Source: an uncultured Merdimonas sp. (GTDB lineage Bacteria; Bacillota; Clostridia; Lachnospirales; Lachnospiraceae). Taken from it: 34,500 nt of DNA. The number at the start of each line of letters is the position of its first letter. The stretch's first letter is position 1. The stretch is from positions 1-34,500 of the forward strand of contig CALWAZ010000041.1 of the NCBI GenBank assembly GCA_944375725.1. The letters are read 5' to 3'. The notes under the pieces are model-generated. The model saw nothing but the letters and a program-made list of their open reading frames with translations, had not been told where the DNA came from and did no database searches. A program made the position numbers and the translations under genes. This document shows, piece by piece, positions 16,141 through 23,920 of this stretch.

Positions 16141-16707
16141 TTACAGAATTTCGTATTCTCCCTCAGCTGTCTTCCGGAACAGGGGCAGCTTCTGAAGGAA
16201 AATAATATCATCTCTGGACGCCGCGTCACCTTCTGCCAGGATAGCCGCTTTCTTTACCACAGAGGCTCCTGCGTTGTCCATCAGAACCTCCAGGGCATGC
16301 AGAGACTCTCCGGTGGAAATCACATCGTCCAGAAGGCAGACCTTTTTCCCACGGATCTTGTCCGCGTCCACGCCGTCCAGATACAGGTGCTGCTCACCCG
16401 CTGTGGTGATGGAATGCACAGAAGCGGAAACCACATTTTTCATGTAGGTCTTCGTGCTCTTTCTGGCTACAATGAATTCCTTCAGGCCCAGAAGACGGCT
16501 GATCTCATAAGCCAGAGCGATTCCTTTGGCCTCCGCGGTCACCACCGCGTCCACCTGTCCGATTCTCTTTACCAGCTCAGGCGCGCAGGCGCTTACCAGC
16601 TCCGTATCGCCCAGAACCACAAAGCTTGCAAATGCCGTGGTATCATTGATGGGAATGAAGGGAAGCGTTCTCTCCACGCCGCACAGTTCTATCTTATACT
16701 CTTTCAT
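16141..16707 (-). CDS. purine-type phosphoribosyltransferase (APRT-like)
   Basis: The 188-residue type I phosphoribosyltransferase should convert a purine base and PRPP into a nucleotide. The PRPP loop is CLLDDVISTGES (124-135). TAEAKGIALAYEIS (58-71) and ARKSTKTYMK (81-90) resemble the flexible-loop region of adenine phosphoribosyltransferase. It lies 56 bases downstream of an NCS2 permease, so imported base is probably salvaged directly. Adenine, guanine or xanthine specificity is not clear from the sequence; the similarity looks closer to Apt than to Xpt. AAAAGGAG precedes the ATG. Confidence 0.85.
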   Translation of the reverse strand: MKEYKIELCGVERTLPFIPINDTTAFASFVVLGDTELVSACAPELVKRIGQVDAVVTAEAKGIALAYEISRLLGLKEFIVARKSTKTYMKNVVSASVHSITTAGEQHLYLDGVDADKIRGKKVCLLDDVISTGESLHALEVLMDNAGASVVKKAAILAEGDAASRDDIIFLQKLPLFRKTAEGEYEIL

Positions 16708-16763
16708 TTCCTGACTTCTCCTTTTTATCCTGCTCTACACTGTCTTTTATTGTCCCGGCATCT

Positions 16764-17822
16764 TTAGAGGCCCAGAAGCTTTGCAGCCACTCCGGCCACC
16801 ATGCCCAGGAACGGATTCGTAACGGCCGTCACTACCATAGCTGTGCCGCCCACAGCCGCATTGGCCGCAAACGCTGTCGGGGCATCCAGAACAACCGTCT
16901 TAAAGATACCCAGCACAAACAAAAAGCCGGCGATGGAAGAAGAGGGAACATATCTTCCAATCTTCGGGAGCAGCTTGAAAATCAGAATCAGGCCGATGAC
17001 TGCCATCATAATCACGCCTGCCCATACGGGATGAGGCGCGCTTGCCGTAGCGGAAATGATGGACTCTACCGGAGCCCCTCCAAAGAAAGAAGAGCACATG
17101 TCAGCCACGGAAGAAATCACCGTCAGATGATCCACGTTGTAATTTCCGCTTGCCGCCATGCCCGCTGTGATTCCTCCAAAGGAAATGTTGGAACCGATAT
17201 TCAGGCACACCATGCCCAGAGCGCCCAGAATGACGCTGGAATTGATCGTGAATTTCTGGCGGACAAACTTATCGTCCTCCACCACAATGTTTGATTTCTC
17301 TTTCTTGAAAATTGCGCTTGCGATGCAGGACGCCACCACGGAAATCACAATGGTATATACCAGCGTGTTGGAGCTGTCCTTTGTAAAATAATAGGTAATC
17401 AGAGCCGCCGCCAGAGATACGCCTCCGGAAAGGGCGTCGCTCTTAATCATATCGATAGCCGCCTTTGTCAGGATGATTCCCACGCCGGCCATCATGCCGT
17501 AGGCCACATCCTCACCCACAAAGTTTACAATCTTTGTCAGAAGACCGCATACACCGATAATCGTCATAATCACGCCGCCGATAAAAATCATCGTGCAGCG
17601 TTCCGAGCGGTTCTTTCCTGCCGTTCCCGCATAGGTAATGGTCTCCGCCTGGAATGAAATGGGCGCCACACTCTGGGTCAGCGTATTTCCCGCCACGCCC
17701 ACAAAAAACGCCAGCGCCGTGGGCACAGACGCAAAACCATAGGCAAGAGCCAGAAGTCCCTGGGGCAGTCCGTTCAGAACCACGCCGATGATGGCAAGCA
17801 GGTCTGTTAAAATGTCATTCAT
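16764..17822 (-). CDS. NCS2 family nucleobase permease
   Basis: The 352-residue integral membrane protein should take up a purine or uracil base. It has about ten hydrophobic segments, a GNTLTQSVAPISFQAETIT segment typical of NCS2 domains near the first third, and a second signature FGGAPVESIISAT near 235-248. The ATG at 17822 (MNDILTDLLAI) has the best ribosome binding site (AGGAGGAAGGAG). The frame stays open upstream, and another ATG preceded by AAAGGAG would add 21 residues, so the start carries some doubt. The protein is shorter than usual (about 430 residues). It is the first gene of permease-PRT-S66. Confidence 0.85.
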   Translation of the reverse strand: MNDILTDLLAIIGVVLNGLPQGLLALAYGFASVPTALAFFVGVAGNTLTQSVAPISFQAETITYAGTAGKNRSERCTMIFIGGVIMTIIGVCGLLTKIVNFVGEDVAYGMMAGVGIILTKAAIDMIKSDALSGGVSLAAALITYYFTKDSSNTLVYTIVISVVASCIASAIFKKEKSNIVVEDDKFVRQKFTINSSVILGALGMVCLNIGSNISFGGITAGMAASGNYNVDHLTVISSVADMCSSFFGGAPVESIISATASAPHPVWAGVIMMAVIGLILIFKLLPKIGRYVPSSSIAGFLFVLGIFKTVVLDAPTAFAANAAVGGTAMVVTAVTNPFLGMVAGVAAKLLGL

Positions 17823-17934
17823 AATACTCCTTCCTCCTGTTGTAAGAGATAAAAATTTCCGCATGCCGGAAAGTATCCGGCACATTCTCTGCCGGCTCCT
17901 TTCTGTCACTGCGGAGTGTTAAGATTACGTTAAA

Positions 17935-17963
17935 AGTTTAGCACTCCCCTATGGTAATGTAAA
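17935..17963 (-). promoter_or_regulatory. promoter of the NCS2-PRT-S66 operon
   Basis: Minus-strand TTTACA, 17 bases, TAAACT with an extended TG. An inverted repeat (GGAGTG...CACTCC, 17913-17947) straddles the -10 and start site and could be an operator. The leader of about 107 nt also holds a 7-bp hairpin (TGCCGGA/TCCGGCA, 17863-17881). I see no purine riboswitch core in it. Confidence 0.65.
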
Positions 17964-18033
17964 GAAAAAAGCCTATAACATCTGCTAATGTCTGTTTATT
18001 TGCCCTGCTTATAGTTAAATGTTTCCTGTTTTC

Positions 18034-18076
18034 AAAAAACCGCAAAAAAGGAGGAATCCCGCCGCCGGGATCCTCC
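18034..18076 (-). terminator. terminator of the peptide-salvage operon
   Basis: GGAGG and ATCCCG pair with CGGGAT and CCTCC (one bulged base) around a short GCC loop. On the minus strand it is followed by TTTTTTGCGGTTTTTT. It lies about 50 bases after the epimerase stop. Confidence 0.85.
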
Positions 18077-18123
18077 CTCTTCTCTTTCTCAGGCATATTC
18101 AGGCCGCCGCTCCGGCGCCCTGT

Positions 18124-19215
18124 TTAATCCAGATACGTCATCTTCTCCACGCCCTTGATGCCAAGGCCCGGCTCATCAGACACCGTAATCCTCTGCTCAT
18201 CAAATACCGCGCCGCCAAGAATCGGATCCTCACTGCAGAGCACAGGGCCGTCCAGGTCGATCTTGGTGATAATCTTCTTTGCGCAGGCCAGATGAACCGC
18301 CGCGTTTACACTGATCTTTGCTTCCAGCATACAGCCGATCATGCACTCCACGCCGTATACCTCTGCCGCGGACGCAATCTTCAAAGCGTTGTAGAGACCG
18401 CCGCATTTCATCAGCTTGATATTGACCAAATCGGCCGCTCTGGTCTGCATAATGTGAAGAGCATCCTCCGGGGAGAATACACTCTCATCTGCCAGAACCG
18501 GCACATAGGACCGCTCTGTCACATATTTCAGGCCGTCGATGTCGTGAGCCTTGACCGGCTGCTCTACAAATTCGATATCCAGGCCCTTCTCCTGCATCTG
18601 GTTCAGCAGACGGACTGCCTGTTTGGGCTCCCAGCCCTGGTTTGCGTCGATGCGGATGCGGGTATCGTTGCCAATGGCCTGGCGCACTGCGGTCAGTCTG
18701 GCTACATCCAGCTCCGGATGGGCTCCTACCTTGATTTTCAGAGTATCATAGCCCCGGCGTACAGCATCCACCGCGTCCCGGGCCATTTCCTCCGGATCGT
18801 TTACGCTGATGGTAATATCGGTGATGATATGCTTGCGGCTGCCGCCCAGCAGCTTGTAAACCGGAATCTTATACAGCTGTCCGTACAGATCCCAGAGGGC
18901 CATATCCATGGCTGCCTTGGCGCTGGTGTTTTTCACGATACAGCTGTTCAGAGCCTGCATCAGATCCTCGAAATCATCCACGTCCCGGCCCACAACTGTC
19001 TTGATAATATGATCCTGGAGAGCTCCCAAAATCGCTCCTGTGGTATCTCCGGTGATGGCTCCGGTAGGCGGCGCCTCTCCATAGCCTACCGCTCCTGTGT
19101 CGGTATGGACTTCCACAATGATATCCTCTACGCTTGATACAGAGCGCAGCGCCGTCTTAAAGGGCACCCGCAGGGGAACAGAAATCTTCCCCAGTCTCAC
19201 TTCCGTAATCTTCAT
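18124..19215 (-). CDS. dipeptide epimerase (enolase superfamily)
   Basis: The 363-residue enzyme should epimerise the second residue of dipeptides such as L-Ala-D/L-Glu, allowing murein-derived dipeptides to be used. The MLE-subgroup residues are all present: K160 and K162 (LKIKVG), metal ligands D190 (DANQGW), E218 (FVEQP) and D243 (ADES), K267 (NIKLMK), and the dipeptide-contacting aspartate in DLDGP (D322), which separates epimerases of this kind from o-succinylbenzoate synthases. It is the last gene of the DUF819-transglutaminase-Sapep operon, ahead of a strong terminator. Exact dipeptide preference cannot be read. AAAGGAG lies upstream of the ATG at 19215. Confidence 0.93.
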   Translation of the reverse strand: MKITEVRLGKISVPLRVPFKTALRSVSSVEDIIVEVHTDTGAVGYGEAPPTGAITGDTTGAILGALQDHIIKTVVGRDVDDFEDLMQALNSCIVKNTSAKAAMDMALWDLYGQLYKIPVYKLLGGSRKHIITDITISVNDPEEMARDAVDAVRRGYDTLKIKVGAHPELDVARLTAVRQAIGNDTRIRIDANQGWEPKQAVRLLNQMQEKGLDIEFVEQPVKAHDIDGLKYVTERSYVPVLADESVFSPEDALHIMQTRAADLVNIKLMKCGGLYNALKIASAAEVYGVECMIGCMLEAKISVNAAVHLACAKKIITKIDLDGPVLCSEDPILGGAVFDEQRITVSDEPGLGIKGVEKMTYLD

Positions 19216-19335
19216 ATTCTGTCATCTCTCCTTTACTCTTTTATTTTAAAAATCCGTACATTCCCGTCTTTCCGTCAGCGCGGTTCCCGCAGGGCAGGGC
19301 CGGTCCGCACAGAAATCCCGGCGGCAGCTTCCGCG

Positions 19336-20721
19336 TCAGCGGGCCAGCTCATACATGGCCTCAGCCAGAATCTCCGCATTGTCAATCAGACGGTCAAGCT
19401 CCATATATTCATCCGGCTTGTGCTCCCGCACCTCATCTCCCGGGAAAATAGGGCCAAAAGCCAGCGTATTTGGCATCATTTTGGCGTAGGTTCCGCCTCC
19501 GATGCATTTGGGCGCCGCTTCCTGTCCGGTGCAGCGGGCATACACTTCCAGAAGCTTGCTCACCAGCGGGCTGTCCGGCTCCATATAAAGGCTGGCCTTA
19601 TGATTCAGGGCCAACACCTGGAAACCAGTTTCCGCGAAGGCCGCCTCTACCTTCGGGCCGCAGTCCTCGAAGCTTTTTGTGACCGGATAGCGGTAATTCA
19701 GCTTCACAGAAATCTCACATTCCTCTCCCTGCGCGGTTCCCTGTATTACGCCCAGGTTCATGGTCAGGCCGCCGGACACCTCATCCTCCATGGCAATGCC
19801 AAGAGAAGCGCCGTCACATTCCATTCCAATCTTTTCCGCAAGCAGCTTTACCACCCGGGCCAGATCTCCGGAAAGAGGAAGCCGGTTCAGGAATATCATC
19901 AGCCGTCCGATGGCGTTTTCTCCCTCCCAGGGCGTCCCTCCATGGGCGCTCACTCCGGCGGCTTTGATGCGGACGCCGTCCTCCGTCAGCGCGCAGGTGA
20001 TCTTTTCCTCCTGCATGGCCGTAATCTGTTCCGCCATCTCACAGGAACAGGAGAGACGGGCCCACGCTTCGGCCGGAACAATATTGTGAGCCTCTCCTCC
20101 TTCCAGCTCCAGCAGACGGATCTCTCCGCTCTGGCGGAACCTGCAGGCGAAGGTCTCATTCACCAGCCCCTTTTCTCCGTTGATGACCGGATACTCCCCG
20201 TCCGGCGTAAAGCCCATGACCGGGACCTCCCCGCCATGCTTCAGGTAATATTTCATATCGGCGCTGCCGGTTTCTTCATTCAGGCCGAAGATCACCCGGA
20301 CCCGTCTCTTCAGCTTTACGCCTGATTCCTTCAGAGCCAGCAGGGCATACAGCGCCGCCATGGCAGGGCCTTTGTCATCCATGGTTCCCCGGCCGTAGAT
20401 CCTGCCGTCAGCCACCAGTCCCTCATAGGGCGGAACTGTCCAGCCGTCTCCCTCGGGCACCACATCCAGGTGGCAGAGCACTGCCGTCATCTCATCCCCT
20501 TCGCCGTACTCACACCAGCCCGCCTGATTGTCCATATTGTGGACGGAAAAGCCCAGCTTCCGGGCTGTCTCCAGCATATATTCCAGACACTCCTGCACGG
20601 CTTTTCCATAGGGGAATCCGCTGTCATCCTCCGCGTACACACTGGGAATCCGGATGCATCCCTGCAGATCCGCAATCAGATTTTCCTTCTTTTCTTCTAT
20701 CAGTTTCCGAAACTCCAACAA
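19336..20721 (-). CDS. Sapep family M20 dipeptidase
   Basis: The roughly 461-residue cytosolic zinc peptidase should cleave dipeptides, including D-containing ones known for this family. Motifs are CHLDVVPEGDGW (first metal His, general base Asp), GRGTMDDKGP (metal Asp), GLNEETGS (catalytic Glu and metal Glu), FTPDGEYP and a late EHKPDEYM histidine. An in-frame ATG at 20748 exists, but the AAGGAGG at 20728-20734 favours one of two adjacent TTG codons (20721 or 20718), which avoid overlap with the upstream gene. It follows the transglutaminase-like gene almost without a gap and shares its operon with the epimerase. Confidence 0.9.
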   Translation of the reverse strand: MLEFRKLIEEKKENLIADLQGCIRIPSVYAEDDSGFPYGKAVQECLEYMLETARKLGFSVHNMDNQAGWCEYGEGDEMTAVLCHLDVVPEGDGWTVPPYEGLVADGRIYGRGTMDDKGPAMAALYALLALKESGVKLKRRVRVIFGLNEETGSADMKYYLKHGGEVPVMGFTPDGEYPVINGEKGLVNETFACRFRQSGEIRLLELEGGEAHNIVPAEAWARLSCSCEMAEQITAMQEEKITCALTEDGVRIKAAGVSAHGGTPWEGENAIGRLMIFLNRLPLSGDLARVVKLLAEKIGMECDGASLGIAMEDEVSGGLTMNLGVIQGTAQGEECEISVKLNYRYPVTKSFEDCGPKVEAAFAETGFQVLALNHKASLYMEPDSPLVSKLLEVYARCTGQEAAPKCIGGGTYAKMMPNTLAFGPIFPGDEVREHKPDEYMELDRLIDNAEILAEAMYELAR

Positions 20722-20732
20722 ATCACTCCTCC

Positions 20733-22115
20733 TTACAGCTCCAAGCATTCCAGCACCTGCTTGCTGCGCTCAAATTCCTCATATTTCAGTCCCCGGTCCT
20801 CTGTCTCCATCTCGCCTACCTGATTGTCATAAGGATCCGCCCGCCAGTGCTGCTTTTCTATGGTAAAAGGCTCCTGAAAAGCCTGGTTTGCCGTCATGCG
20901 GAAGGGATCGATATTTCCGAAATAGAATCTGCGCCGTTCCTCATCGCCGGCCCGCACCGCGGCAATTCCGTAGGAAGTATCTGCGTACAGCCAGCCGTAA
21001 GGCGCAATATAAAACTGCACCCAGTCATGGGCCCCGCAGAAATCAGGCTCCGCGGTAAGACCGCTCTGCCAGCGGGCCGGAATTCCGGCGCAGCGGCACA
21101 GGGTCAGAAACAGCAGCGCAAACACGCCGCAGTCTCCGGTAAGATTACGGGCACAGTTGTCCGCGATGTTTTCCAGGCTGAAATAGGAAGGCATAAAAGT
21201 ATACGTCATATGCAGCGTAATAAAATCATAAAATCTCCGGGCCTTTTCCAGAGGATCTTCGGCTCCTTCCGTGAGCTTTGCAGCCAGCTCCCGGATATAG
21301 GGTGTAAACAGAATGTGGGGCGCTTCCTCTCCGGTATAAAAATCCGGCTGTTCCCCTTCTGCTTTCATCTGCTCCGTATCCCGGTACACAGCTCTGCGGA
21401 CATAGGAATACCGGACCGTAAACGGATGGTTTTCCTTCATCTCCTCTTCCCAGCAGACCGTGCGCTGCAGAGCGTCTCCCGGCGCGATTTTTCCGCCCGG
21501 CGTCAGCTTCTCAAATGTGATCTCCGTCTGCTCCGGACACTCTGCCGGAATCGGAAGATGCGCCCGGATCTTCATTCCGGGAACAAAGAGGCTGTCTTTT
21601 ATTCTGAGAGAAGCCTCCACACAGATCCGGCGGGAGGCAGAGCCCTCTTCCTTCATCTTCCGGATACAGGTCTTCAGTTTCCCTGTCTCCCGGGACTCCT
21701 TCCCTGCGCTTTCCACGCCTCTCATGGTGACACCCGCCCGGTCCGCGAAGCCCGGCTCCGTCTTGCAGAGTGTTTCGAAAAAGCGGTCGAAAAACCTCAT
21801 CTCTCCATTCTGGTAAATCCAGCCGATTTTCCCGGAATCCACTCTCTCGTCAAATTCTTCTTCCGTAAAATCCGGAATCTTCTCCCGGACCCGCGCAAGG
21901 GCCTCTTCTCTCGTAAAAGGGAAGTCCCCCGGAAGCCTGAGAATCATCTCCCGCTGGGCCGTCAGGCAGTGCCGGAGCGCTTCCGGCGTCTCCGGGCTCT
22001 GAAGGCGTCTGTCGATCAGCCTCACCGCTCCCTCAAAATCTCCCCAGAGTCTGCGGCGGAGAATATCCTCCGGAAGCCCCATGTGCAGATACCGGAAATT
22101 TTCGTTCACATTCAC
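20733..22115 (-). CDS. transglutaminase-like domain protein
   Basis: The 460-residue protein has an intact transglutaminase-like catalytic triad: C329 in TGDCGVFALL, H363 in GAHDWVQF and D379 in YADTSYG. The N-terminal 200 or so residues are a charged, mainly helical region that I do not recognise, followed by a beta-rich part (about 200-270). No signal peptide is visible, so it is probably cytosolic and may act as an amidase, peptidase or cross-linker on small peptides. The start is GTG, set by GGAGG 7 bases upstream. It lies between DUF819 and the Sapep dipeptidase and may help degrade peptides, but that is inference. Confidence 0.85.
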   Translation of the reverse strand: MNVNENFRYLHMGLPEDILRRRLWGDFEGAVRLIDRRLQSPETPEALRHCLTAQREMILRLPGDFPFTREEALARVREKIPDFTEEEFDERVDSGKIGWIYQNGEMRFFDRFFETLCKTEPGFADRAGVTMRGVESAGKESRETGKLKTCIRKMKEEGSASRRICVEASLRIKDSLFVPGMKIRAHLPIPAECPEQTEITFEKLTPGGKIAPGDALQRTVCWEEEMKENHPFTVRYSYVRRAVYRDTEQMKAEGEQPDFYTGEEAPHILFTPYIRELAAKLTEGAEDPLEKARRFYDFITLHMTYTFMPSYFSLENIADNCARNLTGDCGVFALLFLTLCRCAGIPARWQSGLTAEPDFCGAHDWVQFYIAPYGWLYADTSYGIAAVRAGDEERRRFYFGNIDPFRMTANQAFQEPFTIEKQHWRADPYDNQVGEMETEDRGLKYEEFERSKQVLECLEL

Positions 22116-22271
22116 GGCTCTTCCTCCTTTATCCTGGATTCAGACAGCCGGGCCCCGCCCCGGCCAGGCCGGAACGGAGCCCATCAGCTCTGATATACTT
22201 TCTGATATAGCGGCAGGCGGCGGCACAGCCCCGGACAGAGCCCTCTGCCGTCTGCTTTTACCTCACACCTG

Positions 22272-23462
22272 TCATAGGAATACCTGCAACAGCGCGCCCA
22301 TTCCCAATCCGCAGAAATTGCCTATGGCCGCGCCCAGAACTCCCATCAGCACGCCGATACCAGCAAAGGAAGCGTCATAGGCTGTAGCCACGATAGGCGC
22401 GGAAGCGGAACCGCCGATATTTGCCAGGGACGCTGTGGAAACCATGCACAGATCCCAGTGGAAAATCTTTGACATAACAAACATAAGCACCACATGTACC
22501 ACCAGAATAAACACACCGTACACAATCCACATGGGAGCGGATACCAGGTCGGTCAGGCTTGCGGTAGATGCCAGCAGGGATACCACTGCGTACAGATAGA
22601 TGCTGGACAGTTCTTCCACTGCGGGGAGCTTGCCCAAGGGCGTCAGTGCGCAGACAAGACCCAGAACTGTAACAAATACTGTTGTACAGGTGCCTGTATC
22701 AAACATAGAGAGACCAATGCTGGAAAGACCGCTGTTCATGGCTCCTCCCACCATCTGAGACAGAGCAGAAACCAGAAGGGAAAGGCCAATCAGGAAAATC
22801 CAGTCCCCGGAGGTCGCTTTCTTTTTCTGATCTTTCTCAATCTCAGCGTTGGCAGCCTGCGCCACCGCGTCCAGCTTGGAGGTATCTGCCTTTACGGCAT
22901 TATTCCACTTGGAAGCGTAGCGGACCGCAAGAAGCAGAAGGGCAATCCATACGGAATAGCAGACTGTATCCAGAGCCAGCGCGCAGCTGTAGGCACCTGA
23001 GTCCACCGGAAGCGCTTCCATCATGGCCGCCATGTTGGCAGAGCCGCCTACCCAGGAAGCATACAGAGCCGACACAGCAGCCCAGGTCTTCTGTCCGCCG
23101 CCCAGCGTGTTCATAAAGATCGGATAGCCGATAAAGAAGCCGATAGCCAGCGTCAGAGAACAGCCCAGGAAAATGGCAATCATCCGTCCGCCCAGTTTCG
23201 CCAGCTTCCGGAAATCACAGCGCAGCAGCATGACAAAGATCATGGCGTACAGCAGATTGTTCTTCAGAGCACCGTATGCAGCGGATACTCCATCCGAGTT
23301 GTAAAAGCCCAGGGTACAGAACACCATATTCAGCACATAGAGCCATACCAGCGGAGGAACTACATTAAAAATTTTCCACTTGGTATACTTTTCCAGCGCC
23401 AGCAGGCCGCCGGCCAGAAACATCAGAAACGCGATGTAAGTAAAACCGTTTGTAATAACCAT
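22272..23462 (-). CDS. DUF819 (YjcL-like) membrane protein
   Basis: The 396-residue protein has about ten or eleven membrane segments, with one hydrophilic central loop near 185-218 (KADTSKLDAVAQAANAEIEK and on). GGSANMAAM and NIGGSASAPIVATAYD form two matching glycine-rich pseudo-repeats in the two halves, suggesting an inverted-repeat transporter. DUF819 members have no settled substrate. Because the following genes act on peptides, a peptide, dipeptide or amino-acid transporter is plausible. The promoter and a leader terminator lie upstream, and GGAGAATGTT precedes the ATG. It is the first gene of the operon. Confidence 0.85.
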   Translation of the reverse strand: MVITNGFTYIAFLMFLAGGLLALEKYTKWKIFNVVPPLVWLYVLNMVFCTLGFYNSDGVSAAYGALKNNLLYAMIFVMLLRCDFRKLAKLGGRMIAIFLGCSLTLAIGFFIGYPIFMNTLGGGQKTWAAVSALYASWVGGSANMAAMMEALPVDSGAYSCALALDTVCYSVWIALLLLAVRYASKWNNAVKADTSKLDAVAQAANAEIEKDQKKKATSGDWIFLIGLSLLVSALSQMVGGAMNSGLSSIGLSMFDTGTCTTVFVTVLGLVCALTPLGKLPAVEELSSIYLYAVVSLLASTASLTDLVSAPMWIVYGVFILVVHVVLMFVMSKIFHWDLCMVSTASLANIGGSASAPIVATAYDASFAGIGVLMGVLGAAIGNFCGLGMGALLQVFL

Positions 23463-23585
23463 AACATTCTCCTTCGTCCCATAATGTAGTAGTGATTAGA
23501 GCCCCTCTCCAGGGGCTGCGAAAAACAGCTCCACCGGGCCGGCCGTCCACGGTTTTCTGGAAGTTTCTTCCTGCCGGATAAGGGC

Positions 23586-23636
23586 AAAAAAAATCACTTA
23601 AAGAAAGTCCCTTTTCTACTGGCTTTAAGTGATTTT
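23586..23636 (-). terminator. leader terminator (attenuator) before the DUF819 operon
   Basis: On the minus strand AAAATCACTTAAAG and CTTTAAGTGATTTT form a 14-bp perfect stem around a 19-base loop, ending in eight U. It lies between the consensus promoter (about 75 bases after the start site) and the DUF819 ATG 124 bases further on. Transcripts should normally stop here, so control by readthrough is expected. A hairpin without U-run (AGCCCCT/AGGGGCT, 23500-23517) lies beyond it. Confidence 0.75.
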
Positions 23637-23719
23637 CTTTACGGTTTTTTAATAAAAAACAGCATATCCGACAAACAGAAATTGCTTTCCGGCTTAACTT
23701 TTGTGTAAATTTTATAACA

Positions 23720-23748
23720 ATTATACCTATTTTTCCACTGATTGTCAA
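23720..23748 (-). promoter_or_regulatory. consensus sigma-A promoter of the DUF819 operon
   Basis: Minus-strand TTGACA, exactly 17 bases, TATAAT. It is a perfect consensus, yet followed by a terminator before the first gene. The 458-base gap 23463-23920 otherwise holds only this promoter, the leader hairpins and the gltD-distal stem. Confidence 0.9.
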
Positions 23749-23810
23749 TAAAGAAAGGCAATTATGTTAAAATACCGTTAAGATTCTTTTAAGTATAGGG
23801 CACTCCAGAC

Positions 23811-23859
23811 AGAAAGCCGCATCTGCAGCAGCCCATGACTGCCGCAGATACGGCTTTCT
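23811..23859 (-). terminator. stem-loop after gltD, probable terminator
   Basis: AGAAAGCCG pairs with CGGCTTTCT outside, and ATCTGC with GCAGAT inside, giving a long stem with two mismatches. The U-run after it is poor in both directions, so termination efficiency is uncertain. It lies 60 bases beyond the gltD stop. Confidence 0.5.
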
Positions 23860-23920
23860 CTCCTTCTAAAAGATACCCGCCGCTCTCAGCAGCGGCATCT
23901 CTTCCTATTTATAGCTCAGC

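Noticed and set aside
17823-17934. Purine riboswitch before the NCS2 permease
   Set aside because: The conserved core of the purine aptamer is not present in the leader; only an inverted repeat and a small hairpin are seen.
17913-17947. A true CIRCE (HrcA) operator
   Set aside because: The half-sites are in the reverse order to CIRCE, and the genes are not chaperones.
23365-23748. 127-codon minus-strand frame over the DUF819 leader
   Set aside because: It starts inside the promoter and crosses the terminator and the DUF819 start in another frame; no homology is apparent.
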